64,000 nucleotides of DNA from Apodemus sylvaticus (GCF_947179515.1 NC_067474.1:100935253-100999252), one strand, 5' to 3'. Shown: positions 11,026-22,750, counted from the first letter of the stretch. Program-made: numbers and translations. The notes: generated from the letters alone by a model not told the origin.

Positions 11026-11395
11026 AAGGCTGGGAAGATGGCTCAGCAAATAAAGGCACTAGCCTCAAAATCCTGCTAACTGCAGCTCAATACTCAGAGC
11101 CTGTGTTAAAAACCAGATGCACCCGTGCATATCTGTAATCCCAGCATTGTTATAGCAAGACTGGGGTACGGGGAAATTGTAGGGACAGGAAAATTGCAGT
11201 TGGATGCCTGGAAGCTCATGGACCAACTAGCCTCGAGTACACAGTAGGCGGCAGAAATGTCAAAGCAGTGCCTTCTCCACAAGGTAGAAGGCAAGAACTC
11301 CTGAAAGATATTCTCTGACCTCCACCCACGCTGGCATCTGGCACATTTGGGTCTACATTCAGATATATACTCTAAGTAAACAAAATAAAATTAGC
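11026..11395 (+). repeat. RSINE1/B4-type SINE
   Basis: Head AAGGCTGGGAAGATGGCTCA, a B1-like TCTGTAATCCCAGCATTG, then CTCTGACCTCCACCCACG at the 3' side. Diverged but the full order is present. Confidence 0.75.
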
Positions 11396-11411
11396 AAAAA
11401 AGAGATCAATT

Positions 11412-11545
11412 TTAGCTGTACATGGCAATACATATCTTTAATCCCAATATTTATGAGGCAGAAGCAGGCAAAACTCTGTAAGTTAGAGGCAAGTCTGGTC
11501 TACAGAGAGAGCTTCAGAATAGGCGGTAGGCTTACACAGTGAATT
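11412..11545 (+). repeat. B1 SINE, diverged
   Basis: CTTTAATCCCAATATTTATG and AAGTCTGGTCTACAGAGAGA identify a sense B1. Confidence 0.75.
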
Positions 11546-11644
11546 GAATAAAATGCATAATTTTTATAATGAATAGTATATATCCTTTGTTCAGCTCTAA
11601 AGATATGTTTAAACATTTACAGTATTAACATTCTCTTGTTGTAA

Positions 11645-11788
11645 TTTGTTTTGTTTTGAGACAAAGTAGCACTATGCAGTCATGGCTGTCCTGGAACTCA
11701 ATATGTGGACCAGGTTGGACTTGAACTCACAGAGAACTGCCTGTATCTGCCTTCCAAGTACAAAACTGTGTACCAACAAGCCTATTTG
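11645..11788 (-). repeat. B1 SINE
   Basis: Reverse complement: TTTTGAGACAAAGTAGC, TGGCTGTCCTGGAACTCA. Confidence 0.88.
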
Positions 11789-11792
11789 TTTG

Positions 11793-11983
11793 TTTTTAAC
11801 ATTTGTTTATTTCATGTGCATTGGTGTTTATTGCCTGTATATAGGTCTGTGTAAGGATATTAGATCCCCTGGAACTGGTGTTATAGACAGTTGTGAGCTG
11901 TCATATGGGTGCTAGGATTTGAACCCAGGTCCTCTGGAAGAGTAGTAGCCAGTGTTCTTAACTGCTAAGCCATCTCTTCAGCC
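11793..11983 (-). repeat. B2/B3-type SINE
   Basis: Reverse complement, with AGATCCCCTGGAACTGG, CCAGGTCCTCTGGAAGAG and a closing CTTCAGCC. Confidence 0.9.
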
Positions 11984-12011
11984 TGAAGCTTGACTGTTTT
12001 AATGTCTTTTT

Positions 12012-12198
12012 TTAAAAAGATTTATTTTATGTATATTATATATGAGTGCTCTATCTCCATATACACCTGCATTTGAGAAGAGGGTATCAGATCCCATTAC
12101 AGATGGTGGTGAACCACCATGTGGTTGCTGGGAACTGAACCCAGGACCTCTGGAAAAGTAGCCGGTGTTCTTAACCACTGAGCCATCTCTCCAGCCCT
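12012..12198 (-). repeat. B2 SINE
   Basis: Reverse complement of a full B2, from TTTATTTTATGTATAT to CCATCTCTCCAGCCC, with ACCACCATGTGGTTGCTGGG. Less diverged than its neighbours. Confidence 0.94.
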
Positions 12199-12389
12199 GT
12201 TTTAATGTCTTTTAATCAGGGTAGAACAAATCCTTGCAGCTATCTTCTTGGCTGCAAGTAACAAGGCTACATTCAAGTCACTTATGAAAAGGGGACAAAC
12301 CTATGAACCAATCAGCTATGCTCAGAGGCATCACTGCAGTTTTTGAGTTGGTTATCCATCCTTTCTTCAACAGTATCTTTCCAATTTTA

Positions 12390-12602
12390 TTTCTACTTAT
12401 GTATTTTATGTTAATATGTGTTTATCTTTGAATGTATACTGCATGTGCGTAGGAATATGTGGGGTCCCATAGTGGGTGTGGAATTCCTGGGAGCTGGAGT
12501 TACCGACAGTTTTAAGTGGCCAGAAATGGTTGCAGGAAACCAGACCCTTGCCTTCTGAAGAGCTGGAAATGCACTTAACTGTTAAGCTATCTCTCCAGCC
12601 CC
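12390..12602 (-). repeat. B3-type SINE
   Basis: Reverse complement, with GGGAGCTGGAGTTACCGACA and terminal CTATCTCTCCAGCCCC. Confidence 0.85.
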
Positions 12603-12629
12603 CATCAATCCTTTATAAGGTGTTTCCTG

Positions 12630-12875
12630 AATTGGGGATATAGCTCAGTAAAGTGTTTGTGTAACTTGAAATATGCAGGATGGTACTGGCCTATGATCCC
12701 ACCACTTGAGAGGTGGAGGCAGGAGGATCAGAAGTTAAGGTCATCCTTGAGTTCCAGGCCACCTGGTGTGGGTGGCTCACTCCTAGAATCCCTGCACTTT
12801 GGAAGCAAAGGTTGCTATGAGTTTGAAGGCAGCTTATGCTACAGAGTAAAACCCTGTCTAGGAAAAGAAAAGTAT
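12630..12875 (+). repeat. B4-type SINE (ID head, then B1-like arms)
   Basis: The ID-like GGGATATAGCTCAGTAAAG is followed by two B1-like segments (GAGGTGGAGGCAGGAGGATC; GAATCCCTGCACTTTGG). It may be a B4 plus a second inserted B1. Confidence 0.7.
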
Positions 12876-12949
12876 TTCTTGTCTTCTTTATTTTTTTTTT
12901 TTAACTAATCAACTCTAGAATCACTACTTCAAACTTTAAGAGATATTCC

Positions 12950-13165
12950 ATTTGGCTTTTGATTAGAGTTGCATTAAATGTATAAATTAATTTGAGAAGA
13001 ACTGGCTCTTTTATGATAGTCATTGTTATCCACGATCTTGGTAGGACTCTCATTCATTCAGGGCTTCTTTTATGATCTTCAGTAAAATTTGTAGTTTTAT
13101 TTATACCGTTCCTGTCCATTTCTTGATACAGTTAATCAGAGGTATTTTATGTCATTCATTTGAAA
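12950..13165 (-). mobile_element. Old LINE-1 ORF2 fragment
   Basis: The + strand is the reverse complement of diverged L1 ORF2 coding sequence. The run from TTTTGATTAGAGTTGCATTA to AGAGGTATTTTATGT follows the order found in old mammalian L1s. No flanking duplication is visible. Confidence 0.65.
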
Positions 13166-13499
13166 GTCAATTACAATCTGACTTCTACCTATTAATCTTA
13201 ATTCTTTTGTTACTGAAAAGTGGTGTGGGGAGAAAGGAGAGGCAGGGATTACTACAAGGACACTGAAGTGCAGCAGTAAGAAAAGTGAATGATGGGTAAA
13301 AGAGGCTGGGCTGTTGCCTGGCTGAGGCTGGGGTCCATGGCATCCATGAAGCAAGGCCACACTCTTCTAACTCACACTCATCTCTGTCTTTTCTCAAACT
13401 CTGCTCTTCATTGCTGAACTTTTATGCCTACTTATATCTGTCTTCTGACTTTATTCTGATATTTCCATTATCTGGAAGTAGAGAGGAAGTTTTTCTTGT
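13166..13499. other. No feature recognised
   Basis: Unique-looking. Overlapping 70-74-codon frames on the minus strand lack any recognisable domain. Confidence 0.4.
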
Positions 13500-14100
13500 G
13501 CAGTGGTTGGGATTCTCTAGAGTAACAGAACTAATAGAATAAGTCTCTTTATATGTACATATATACACATATGCTTATATATATGTTTGTATATGTATAT
13601 ATGTTTGTGTATGTATGTATATAAAAGAATTTATTAGAATCACTTACAGGCTACAGTCTAACTAATCCAACAATGGTAAGCTATGAACAGAAAGACTAAG
13701 AATCCAGAAGTTGCTCAGTCCAGAAAACTGAATGCCTCAGCCAGTCTTTAGCAGATGACATAATTCTAAAGAAGCAGGGCCCAATGCCAATGACGGAATG
13801 GACTTGCTAGCAAGCAAGCAGGCAAAGAACAGAAGCTTCCTTCTTCCATGTCCTTTTATAGGCTTTCAGCAGAAGGTTTGGCTTAGATTTAAGGTGTGTC
13901 TTCTCTCCTCCTTTGTCAATGGTGTGTGTCTTCTATGTCAAAGGTGTGGACTAGAAGTAGATTCATCCACTTCCTTCCAAGCAAAATAATCCCTCACAGG
14001 TGTGCCCTCCATATCTGGATTGTGGTTCATTTCAGATGTGGTCAAGTTTAGAACCAAGAACAGCCATCACATCTGGATTCCTTGGAACCCTGATGGAACA
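13500..14100 (+). repeat. Rodent medium-reiterated repeat, class unassigned
   Basis: Begins with the widely dispersed motif GGGATTCTCTAGAGTAACAG. A TATATA/TATGTA block follows at 13553-13622, then AATTTATTAGAATCACTTAC. I recall this as a common murine dispersed repeat but cannot place its class. The right edge is approximate. Confidence 0.6.
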
Positions 14101-14379
14101 ATGGGCTTTGCTGGGACATGCCCATAGACATTGAGACTGTGTCTCACACAATTTGAGTTATGTGCTTGTGCCTGTGAGCAGGGAGGCATATAGTATGAAA
14201 GTGGTGACCTCTGGAAGGTGGGGCAGGAGTCAGGCACTGAAGATCACTATCACTCTGAGCAGATCTGTTGTGGCTATCTTGCTGTTTCTTTTCAACTGCT
14301 TTACTCTTAGAAACCTTTGATACAATTGAAAAACATCTCAAGTTCTCTCTTCTCCTGCTTCAGTCACACATTCTGTTTT

Positions 14380-14503
14380 GTTTTGGTTTTGTTGAGAAGA
14401 GAGAAGGACTCAGTACTGTGGCTTTGAATTTCTGATCTTCCTGCCTTGGCATCCCAACTGCTGGACTTAAGGATTGTTGGTGTCCAATACCATGGCTAAC
14501 ATT
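14380..14503 (-). repeat. Diverged B1-like SINE
   Basis: Reverse complement, with CTGATCTTCCTGCCTTGGC and CTGCTGGACTTAAGG. Confidence 0.55.
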
Positions 14504-14702
14504 TTTGTTTGCTTGCTTTCATTTTAAATTTAAACCTTCTTTCTCCTACCCATCCTTCTTATTTGTTTTGTGTAGGCTTTTATCTTTGACTTCTTTCTCT
14601 TCTACCAAGTCTTCATAACCATCTTATTTTGTAGCTTACTTTATTTTATAGAAACTTCTTAAGATCTATTTCATTGTTTAAGATGTGTATATATGCATGG
14701 TT

Positions 14703-15080
14703 TTGGTTTGCTTTCTACTGTTGTGATAAAACAATATGCTAAGATTAACTTGAGGAGGGGGCAGTTATTTATGATAGACTGTGGTCTCAGTCAATCTATC
14801 ATAGAGAGAAGCTGACCCAGGAAATCTTGAAGCAGGAACTGAAGCAGAGGCCACGAATGAATGCTGCTTATAGGCTTGCTCCCTCTGGCTTTCTCAGTTT
14901 GCTTTTTATTTACCCCAGGTCCACTGGCTCAGGGATGACACGGCCCACAATGGGCTGAGCCCTCCCACATCAATCATCAACCAATGAACTTCCCACTGGC
15001 TAATCTGAAGAAGGTATTTCCTCAGTTAAGGTTCCCTCTTCCCTTGATGATTCCATCTTTTCAAGTTGACAAAAACAAAA
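14703..15080 (+). mobile_element. Rodent hAT-like non-autonomous repeat (URR1-type, tentative)
   Basis: Same family and order as 40862-41268: GGCCCACAATGGGCTGAGCC, then a closing TTCAAGTTGACAAAAAC. Opposite orientation to the copies at 4935 and 8758. Confidence 0.65.
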
Positions 15081-15104
15081 CAAAAAGCCGAACAAAAACT
15101 AACA

Positions 15105-15245
15105 TGAGTGGATGCCTATGCACGTGATTGCATGTTCTGGAGGAAACCAGTTACAGGCAGTTAGGACCTGCCTGCTGAACGTGTACTTGGGTCTCTCTTC
15201 AAGAACAAATGCATGCTTTCAAACAGTGAGTCACCTCTCTGGTAT
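15105..15245 (-). repeat. Degenerate B2/B3-like SINE
   Basis: Reverse complement, with AGTTACAGGCAGTTAGGACC and a weak GAGTCACCTCTCTGG end. Confidence 0.5.
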
Positions 15246-15627
15246 TCTGTGGTTTTAATTATCAACTGCTCAGAGTTGATTCTCAAATCCATCGCTGCAG
15301 GCCATCTCTCATTCCTTCTTTAGATTCATCCTCCAGTCACTAGAGTCTAGTGAGAGACTTCAACTTGCTGTGACTACAATTAGAATAGTGACTTAAAATT
15401 TCTTTTTGTCATAGAAGACACTGAACATAACGTAAATATTTTAGAAATGTTAATTCTGTCTAAGAATTAAGAGTAGACACATTTTTCCATTTTTGACCTG
15501 TATTCAGATAGGGGCATCTTGGTGTTATTTAAATTTCTTCTCAAAAAAACAGAGAGCTAGACATTGCAGAGTAATTAGAATAACATGCTGGAAAATGACA
15601 ATTTACAGATTTTTGTTCTTTGTTGCT
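15246..15627. other. No feature recognised
   Basis: AT-rich unique-looking sequence. Confidence 0.4.
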
Positions 15628-15712
15628 GAGCCTTTTTTAAAAAGACAGTCTAAATCTCTGGGTAGCCTAGGGTCTACCACCTAGATTACAGGTGTATGCC
15701 ACCGAATAAGGC
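15628..15712 (-). repeat. B1 fragment
   Basis: Reverse complement, with CTAGATTACAGGTGTATGCC. Confidence 0.5.
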
Positions 15713-16080
15713 ACAGCTGAGTCTTTTTATAGCTAAGATTCCTAATTGATGATTATGATGAAGATCCAATTAGCACATGGAAAATCATTTCACAGTCCAT
15801 GAACAATTAAGGTAAGCACAAAAAAATACGCTGTTCCTGTATAATTTTGCACATATATTCTATAGCTGTGATATGAACATTAAGTTTGATTACTAACAAA
15901 TTGCAACATATAAGGTGTCACCTCTTTCTAGGAGGTTCTTAATGAATTAAGTGATTTAATTTAACGCGACATACAAACAGCAGTCTTGTATATAAAATAT
16001 ATCTATTTCAACTCCAAAGCCAGTATCACCCATGATCACCCGTGATGGTAGCTGTTAGAGACCTTCCATTAAAATCATGA
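15713..16080. other. No feature recognised
   Basis: AT-rich unique-looking sequence with no coding signal. Confidence 0.4.
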
Positions 16081-16240
16081 GAGATGCCCCAGCAGTAGTG
16101 TCAGATGCCTTAATTTCAGCATGTGGGAGGCAGAAGCAGGAGGATCTCTGAGTTCAAGGCAAGCCTGATCTACAGAGTGAGTCCCAGGACAACTAGGGCT
16201 ACATAGAGAAACCCTGTCTTGAAAACCTAGAACAAAACAA
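16081..16240 (+). repeat. B1 SINE
   Basis: Sense B1 with GTGGGAGGCAGAAGCAGGAG and TAGAGAAACCCTGTCTTG. Confidence 0.88.
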
Positions 16241-16380
16241 ATGAGGCGTGTGAATATATTTACTGTATTATCCAACATTGTACTGGAGGTGGGGTCAATA
16301 TCGACTAGAAAAGAGAAGGAATGATAAGTTTAACAATCATGACTTGCCAAGTACAGTCAACATGCCTACTGTCCTAACGC

Positions 16381-16605
16381 ATAGGCTGCAGCTAGGGGCT
16401 CAGGAATTTGACACCAACCTGAGTAACAGTATGAGAACCTGTCTTGAAAGGAAGATAGAGCCAGGTGCAGTTGTGAAACCCATTAATCCCAGCACAAGGG
16501 AAGCTGGGGCAGGAAGATTTCTGTTTGTTCAAGGCCAACCTGGGCTACATTGTGAGTTCCAGGCCAGCCAAGGCTACAAAGAGAGGCCATCTCAAGACAA
16601 ACATA
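16381..16605 (+). repeat. Two adjacent B1 SINEs
   Basis: A right-half B1 (16381-16447, ending GAGAACCTGTCTTGAAAG) is followed by a fuller diverged B1 (16452-16605, CATTAATCCCAGCACAAGGG). Both are in sense orientation. Confidence 0.7.
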
Positions 16606-16779
16606 AAAGAAACATTTAAAATCAGAGATAAGATAAATTTTATTGAAGCACACTGTTCAGATTACTGGTAGACATGAGGGGAAAATAAAAACCAAAACTA
16701 AATGTGGCTCTGCACCTACTAACATTAACAATTCCATTTACATGTAAAAATATTCACATGTAAAAAAATGAAATGATAG

Positions 16780-17005
16780 GGGCTGAAGAGATGGCTCGGA
16801 GGTCAAGAGTCCTGATTGCTCTTCTGGAGCATCTGGGTTAGATTCCCAGCACCCTCATGGTGGCTTACAACCATTGGTAACTCCAGTCCCATGGGGGTTC
16901 TAGCATCCTCTTCTGGACTCTGAAGATACTACACACTTGTAGTACATAGACATATGTGTAGGTAAAATGCCCATACACATAAAACAAGAATAAATAAATG
17001 GAAAG
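16780..17005 (+). repeat. B2/B3-type SINE
   Basis: Head GGGGCTGAAGAGATGGCTC, later CATCCTCTTCTGGACTCTG and an AATAAATAAATGG tail. Confidence 0.9.
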
Positions 17006-17009
17006 AAAC

Positions 17010-17135
17010 TATAACTAAGCATGGTGGCTCACACTTAAAATCCTAGAGGCTTGGGAGTTCTAGGTCATCACTGGTATGACAAAGAAAGCTCGAAGCCAGC
17101 CTGTGCTACGTGATACCTCACTTCAAATCTCTTTT
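17010..17135 (+). repeat. Degenerate B1-like SINE
   Basis: Starts AACTAAGCATGGTGGCTCA and contains GAAGCCAGCCTGTGCTACG. Abuts the preceding SINE tail. Confidence 0.65.
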
Positions 17136-17999
17136 CCCAAAAGGAGGGGCAGTATGTATTCCGTGGGAGTAAGTAGGTCCGTGGTAGAAGACTTGTCCTG
17201 GGCTTGATCACCAACATTGGAAGGTGAGAGTCAAAGGGAAACTGGAAAAAGGATTTGGGAGAGTGGTATTCTTTTGTAACTGAAACAGGATTTTTACATA
17301 TGGAGCAAAACAAACACCAATGGTGGGGGTGGATTTAGAAGGAATTAAAAGGAGGATTGGGGGTGAATATAACCAGGTACAGGATGACATGTAGGAAGTA
17401 TGTATGTATACTCACACATGTATGTTAAAGCAAATAAATGAAAAAAGAAGCTACAAATCTGAAAGAGAGTAAGGTGAGATATATGGGAGGGCTTAGCAGA
17501 AGGATGGGAAAGAGGAAATAATATAATTATAATTATATTCTATAAATTATATACTATAAATTATAGTCAGAAAAATTAAAAAACAATTAAAAATGAATTT
17601 CCTCAGGAATCTCTGATTTCGCAGCCTTGATTTACATGTTCTTCAGTACTGATGAGCAGACTCAGGCCTTCACAGGTGTCTGGCACCGGCTCCCACTGAG
17701 CCACACCCGCAGTCCTAATCATTTACTGTAACTAAGGAGCCTTACCCATTTTAGATTGTAAGATTCTGTTCCCCTTATTTTACTGTGCCTTATTTTAAAA
17801 ACTTGGAGTTAGCCTGCTCTTCTGAGTCCTGACTCAGAAAGTTGTAAGCTTTTGTTTTTCTTCTCTTTTGTCTCTCTGAAGCCCTCTCTGGAGGTGCAGG
17901 TCAGAACCTAAGTGTACTCTGAGGTGTCACTCGCTGTGTGCTTCTTTGCTGTGCTAGCTGCCATGTAGATGTGGTTTACCTCTGTGGCTAATTCAAAGA
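17136..17999. other. Mostly unique, with AT-rich palindromic patch
   Basis: No gene seen. A patch of ATAATTATAATTATA-like sequence at about 17520-17570 is self-complementary. A weak ID-like match lies at about 17173-17220. Confidence 0.45.
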
Positions 18000-18078
18000 G
18001 CATCTCTCTGTCTCTCTGTCTGTCTCTCTGTCTCTCTGTCTCTCTGTCTCTCTGTCTTCCCTCCTTCCTTCCCTCCAC
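18000..18078. repeat. (TCTCTG)n pyrimidine repeat
   Basis: TCTCTCTG/TGTC units ending in a CTTCC-type run. Confidence 0.9.
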
Positions 18079-18287
18079 CCCCTTTCTATCGTCTCTCAAT
18101 CTACAATAAAATTCCCTCTAAACCCCCAGAGAGAGAAACTAAGTTTATAAGTTTATAAGGCTCCAAGTTTATAAGGCTCTCTAGTGGAGAATCTCCCACT
18201 CCTGTGCAGTCGTCATCTTGGCTCTTGGTTATAGAGCGTAGGCAGTGCAGCCTCTAGATGAGCCCTTTGCTCAGTCTTCTCTGTCAG

Positions 18288-18408
18288 TGCTTCTGGGACT
18301 GCAGGCAGACACTGTCACACCCAGTCGATGCAGTGCTAGGGATCAAACCCAGGGCTTTGTGACTACTGGGAAAGCACTCTACCTACTGAGCAACACCTCC
18401 AGTTCCAA
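18288..18408 (-). repeat. ID/B4-like SINE fragment
   Basis: Reverse complement of a tRNA-like head: GATCAAACCCAGGGCTTTG and CACTCTACCTACTGAGC. Confidence 0.7.
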
Positions 18409-18929
18409 GAAAATCTTTTTTATTTGTGGGGTCCTGGTGACACAGGACCAGTATCTAAGAAATGAGACTACTGCTGTGAGGAGGACTGGGTTCAGGGGAT
18501 AGAAATATTTTTGCCTGTGCTATTACCACCAATTATGTTAATATTAGGTCATTTCTGAAACTTTCTTAATCCGGTGGTTTAGTTTGAGGCTAATTGCTGA
18601 CTCCTCCTTGTATGTCATTTGTTCATAACATTTGAGCTGATTTTAAGAAAGCTACTGCCCGTGTCCTATCACTAAGAAACATCTGGTTCCTGGGGTTACA
18701 GTGGCTCACAAAAGCTGTTGAGTGTCTTCAGTCTGAATACATATGTGAGATAAGAGAACCATGCAAAAGGGAGGCAGACAGGAAAAGGCACCATGCAGCA
18801 AGTGACAGCTGCTGACAGCACAGTGGTGACCAGAGGGTTGACAGTGAGGTCAGAGTTGGAGCAGGCTACACTTCCTGCCCCTCTCAGGTGACCTCTCTCA
18901 AGACTTAACCTGATATAAGTTTATGCATT
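18409..18929. other. No feature recognised
   Basis: Unique-looking DNA without an open frame worth reporting. Confidence 0.4.
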
Positions 18930-19088
18930 TGCTTTTTGTTTGTTCGTTTGATTTTGCTTTGTGGGACAAAGTCTCTATCTCTGTAGCTCTGGCTGTCCAG
19001 CTGTGTAGACCAGGCTGGGCTGATTCAAAGAGATCCTCCTCCCTCTGCCTCCTGAGTGCTGGGATTAAAGGCATGTGCCACTATGTCT
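18930..19088 (-). repeat. B1 SINE
   Basis: Reverse complement: TGCTGGGATTAAAGGCATG, and TGTAGACCAGGCTGGGCTG. T-rich tail on the left. Confidence 0.9.
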
Positions 19089-19094
19089 TTTCTT

Positions 19095-19315
19095 TTTATA
19101 TATTTTTTATATTTATGCATATCTGAGCCTACATGTATAGTGTGTACCCTGTGCATGCTTGATGCCAATAGAGGTCAGCAGAAGGTCTTAGATCTCTTGG
19201 AAGTAGACTTACAGATGGTTATGAGGCATCTGTGGGTGCTGAGAACCAAACAAGGGTCCTCTGAAAGAGCAGCAGGTACTCTGAAACATTTAGCTATTTC
19301 TCCAATTGTTTAAAG
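19095..19315 (-). repeat. B3-type SINE, diverged
   Basis: Reverse complement: AGACTTACAGATGGTTATGA, GTGGGTGCTGAGAACC and a weak TATTTCTCCAATTG end. Confidence 0.75.
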
Positions 19316-20459
19316 AAAAAAACAGTTTTAAAAATGATTTCCTGGCAGTAATGAACTGTGAACTCTGCTACAGAAAGCACAGTAGAGGCTTCTTACTGTT
19401 CTACCTGTTTTTCCTTCTTAAGCTTTATCAGTAAAAAGTTTTACACATTCAAAGCAACAGCTTTTGTGCTTCTAGGAGAAGAGAGGCTAGGAATCAACTT
19501 TAGAACTGGTCTTCTGGGAAACTAAGAAAGACACTAATTTTCAGGCCTCTGAGAACTTTGTGAATATAAACAAACAAACAAACAAACAAACAATAAACCC
19601 AGTCTTGTATCTTGCAAGGGTCCCTTGGTTCACCTCCTGAAAGTCTGATTGTAGCACACTTTGATTGGTCAAGCAATGTCTTGAGACTTTCTCTACATAT
19701 TAGGAAGAAGGGCTTTCCTACAAAGTTTCAGTGGAGGCAAAGAGCTCATTGCCTAGTGTTTCCATCCTTCAGATGGTGACAGACCAGCCCTGGCCTAGTT
19801 TGATTTCAAAAAATCAGAAAGTGTCATTTCCCCACCGCATATGTAGGAATTATGAAGCAGGTGACAGAATCAGTGATTTGAACAATCAGCCTGGAGTAAT
19901 CCTCAAGTAACCACAAAGCGATGACATGCAGCTGCATTTACAAGGACTGTAAAGACAGTGAAGATTAACATGTGTGAATTAAGTCAGACATGTTTTCAGA
20001 CTAGGGCAAAATAGTGTTAGGCTTGTGGGCTTCTGGTTACTAAGGATACCGGTAAGTGAGAAGTAAAGATTTCAGAAATGTAGAGGTCCTCAAGTTAATC
20101 CCTCTCCGGGCTGAGGTTCACATGAAACTAATATATTTTCCAGTAAGACTCTCTTTGTGGGCACCACACTGCTTCTTCTTGGATTGAAACAGTAGGCCTT
20201 GACTCTAAAGCCGATGGCACAGCTTGATTATAATGCAGTGGTTTGAATTCTCCTGCAAATTCTGTGTTTGAAAAATGAAGGTGTGATTGGCTCTACCCCA
20301 TGCACTTAAAAGACATTGATGGATTGCTTATGGATAGCCCAGTTACTGAATGCCTGGTTTCTCTCTACGTGAATTTTGGCTGCATACATAATGCTACACA
20401 AACCTTTTAAATTATTAATTTAAAAAACACTGAGTAAAATTAATTTTTAATATAATTTA
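19316..20459. other. No feature recognised (about 1.1 kb)
   Basis: Apart from a (CAAA)n run at about 19570-19600, I see no repeat. No open frame over 60 codons is present, so this stretch is probably unique non-coding DNA. Confidence 0.45.
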
Positions 20460-20678
20460 AGAACATTTGTGTGTTTGAATGTTTTGCCTGAATGTATGTA
20501 TGCCTGTGCACCACTTATGTGCCTTGTGCTCATGGATAGCAGAAGATGGCATCAGAATCCCCCATGACAAAGGTTACAGACAGTTGTGAACAGTCATGTG
20601 GATGCTAGAAATCAAATCTGGGTCTTCTGGAAGAGCAGACAGTAAGAGTCTTAACCACTGAGTTATCTACCTGCTTCT
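20460..20678 (-). repeat. B3-type SINE
   Basis: Reverse complement, with TTTGCCTGAATGTATGTATG and GGGTCTTCTGGAAGAGCAG. Confidence 0.88.
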
Positions 20679-20685
20679 ATTAGTG

Positions 20686-20825
20686 TTGGGTTTTGAGACA
20701 GGATTTCACAGCGTATCTCTGCTGGCCTGAACTGCTATGTAGACCTGACTGGCTCATAAAAATCTGGCTATTTCTGACTCCCAAGTGCTGGGATTATAGT
20801 CATGTTCCACCATGCCCAGCCAAAT
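20686..20825 (-). repeat. B1 SINE
   Basis: Reverse complement: TTTTGAGACAGGATTTCAC, CAAGTGCTGGGATTATAG. Confidence 0.88.
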
Positions 20826-20829
20826 TTTA

Positions 20830-21018
20830 GTTTAAAAACATATTTTTTATTTTTATTATATGTGTAAATGCCTATGAACATGTGTATGCCCATGGAATCC
20901 AGAACTGGGTGTCAGACCCCATGGAGCTAGAGTTACAGGCAATTATGAACCACACAAGGTGGGCGCCAGGGTCTCCCCTCCTGTTCTCTCTTAGCTGTTG
21001 GGTCATCTCTCCCCGACT
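20830..21018 (-). repeat. B2/B3-type SINE
   Basis: Reverse complement, with GAGCTAGAGTTACAGGC and a closing GTCATCTCTCCCC. Confidence 0.8.
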
Positions 21019-21681
21019 CCACCTCAATTGAGTTGTACAACATTTTAAACCAACACAGGGCAGATGGTTGTTACTTGGGGCAACCTGAGCTAATAATACA
21101 CGAATGGCCCCACTGGGCAGCTGTTCTGGTATTCTTCATGAAGTACTGGTCCTTTCTAGAAAGACAAGCCCCAGCGTCTGCTAGGAGGGCAGGTCTGAGG
21201 AGAACCACTGGCTTCTTCATGCTGCCCAGACTTTACCTGGAGCTGGAGAAGTGCAGTTGCTAGACCTCCTTGTTCATCATTTTCTCTTCCCTGCTCCTAC
21301 AGAAGAGCCTGTATTTTGCGACCATTTCCTCTTTATAGAGGTGCTGTGCTTTGACCAAATTCCTTGGTTAATAGTGGTTGAATATATAGCTTTAATCTTA
21401 GCACTTATATTGGTCTATCTCTTGAAAGAATATCTAAAACACATCCAACTAAACCCCCGAGAGGCAGAAAAGGTACATTACAAGTGGACTTGGGTGTTAT
21501 ACAGCTGTGGCCTTAACTTGTCGGTGATTGGAATGGGAAGAAATGTGTATACCTGAGTCTAGCAAACTGTTTTAAGATGTGTTTCCTGTTTTCAAAGACC
21601 TCACATTCTAGTTGATACTTTAAAAAATGGTATCAGAATGCTGCTAATTAAATGCATTTTATGTGGTATGAAAAAATTATG
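21019..21681. other. Unique-looking stretch with short open frames
   Basis: Holds frames of 76 and 101 codons on the + strand (21033-21263 and 21251-21556). The second has one hydrophobic run, but I recognise no family and see no clear splice context. It is not annotated as coding. Confidence 0.4.
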
Positions 21682-21825
21682 AGGAGCCAGATGGTTGTGG
21701 TATAGGCCTTTAATCACAGCACCTGGGAGGCAGAGGCAGGAGGGTCTCTGAGTTTGAGGCCAGCCAGGTCTACAAAGAGGTTTTCAGGATGGCTACAGAG
21801 AGAAACCTGTCCTGGGTTTATCCTG
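21682..21825 (+). repeat. B1 SINE
   Basis: Sense B1 with GGGAGGCAGAGGCAGGAGGG and GTTTGAGGCCAGCCAGGTC. Confidence 0.9.
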
Positions 21826-21828
21826 ATA

Positions 21829-21829
21829 C

Positions 21830-21860
<31 letters not shown>

Positions 21861-21882
21861 CATACATACACACATGCATAAT
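21829..21882. repeat. (CATA)n microsatellite
   Basis: About 12 ACATACAT-type units directly after the B1, probably grown from its tail. Confidence 0.92.
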
Positions 21883-21977
21883 ACACACATACATGTATAT
21901 ATGTGTTTCATATATGTAATATGGAAAATATGTAATCTTAAACTTAAGACTCATTGTATGTCACAACAGGGTGTGTG

Positions 21978-22050
21978 TGTCACTCAGTGGTGGTGCCACT
22001 GAATCTTAGCATGCGCAAAACTCTGGGTTTCATATCCAGCTCTGGTGGAA
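21978..22050 (+). repeat. ID-like SINE
   Basis: Diverged tRNA-like head: CACTCAGTGGTGGTGCC, then CTCTGGGTTTCATATCCAGC. Confidence 0.65.
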
Positions 22051-22327
22051 GGGAAGATATCACAACATTTTCTGAACCCTTTTCAGACTTCTGCTGTTTA
22101 GTTTTTTTCTAAAAGATTTTATGCTAAAAACTGTCATATTCTTTGCCAAATACAGTTAGTTTGGAAGGTTTTAAAAAATCTTTTCACTAGAAAATGAATA
22201 TAAATAAATATCAATAATAAATAGGCATTAATTTTTATTAAAATCATGAAGTAAACCTCTAGGGAAGGAGATTTTGGCATGTGACCAACAAAATGGGAAG
22301 AGACTGCTTTGTGACACAACCTCTTCC
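22051..22327. other. No feature recognised
   Basis: AT-rich unique-looking spacer. Confidence 0.4.
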
Positions 22328-22408
22328 TATAGACTTTGCTGGCCTTAAACTATTAACAATTTTTCCAGTGCTGGGATTAAGGACATGAGTTACCATACCT
22401 AGCTGAAA
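22328..22408 (-). repeat. B1 fragment
   Basis: Reverse complement, with CAGTGCTGGGATTAAGGAC and TTTGCTGGCCTTAAACT. Confidence 0.6.
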
Positions 22409-22649
22409 AGATTATTGTGCTAAATATGTCAAAATAAAATATCAAAAATATAAGGCAGAGAAAAGCCTAAAATTTTCAATGAGAAAACAAAAAGTACCCA
22501 GAATTGAGTACCGTGAATGTCGGAATAAACCAGATTTCTCCATAACAGCAGTGGAGAGTAACTGAGAATATGAATAATAAATAAGTATTATTTTCTCCTA
22601 ATTCTTCTTCAAATTCTGTTTGTTTCCTTCTTTCTCTCTCTTTTTCCTT

Positions 22650-22750
22650 TGTTCTTTGAGCTACAGTCTCACTGTATAGGCCTTGAACTATAAATACTGC
22701 CTGAACATCTGTCTTTCAGGATCACTGATGTGAACAGTCATACTTGACTT
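22650..22750 (-). repeat. Diverged B1-like fragment
   Basis: Reverse complement, with CTACAGTCTCACTGTATAGG and a following GGCCTTGAACT. The right part is unclear. Confidence 0.45.

Noticed and set aside
21251..21556. 101-codon + strand open frame with one hydrophobic run that looks like a membrane segment
   Set aside because: No family recognised, no upstream promoter or splice signals, and a frame of this length is expected by chance in 64 kb of mammalian DNA.
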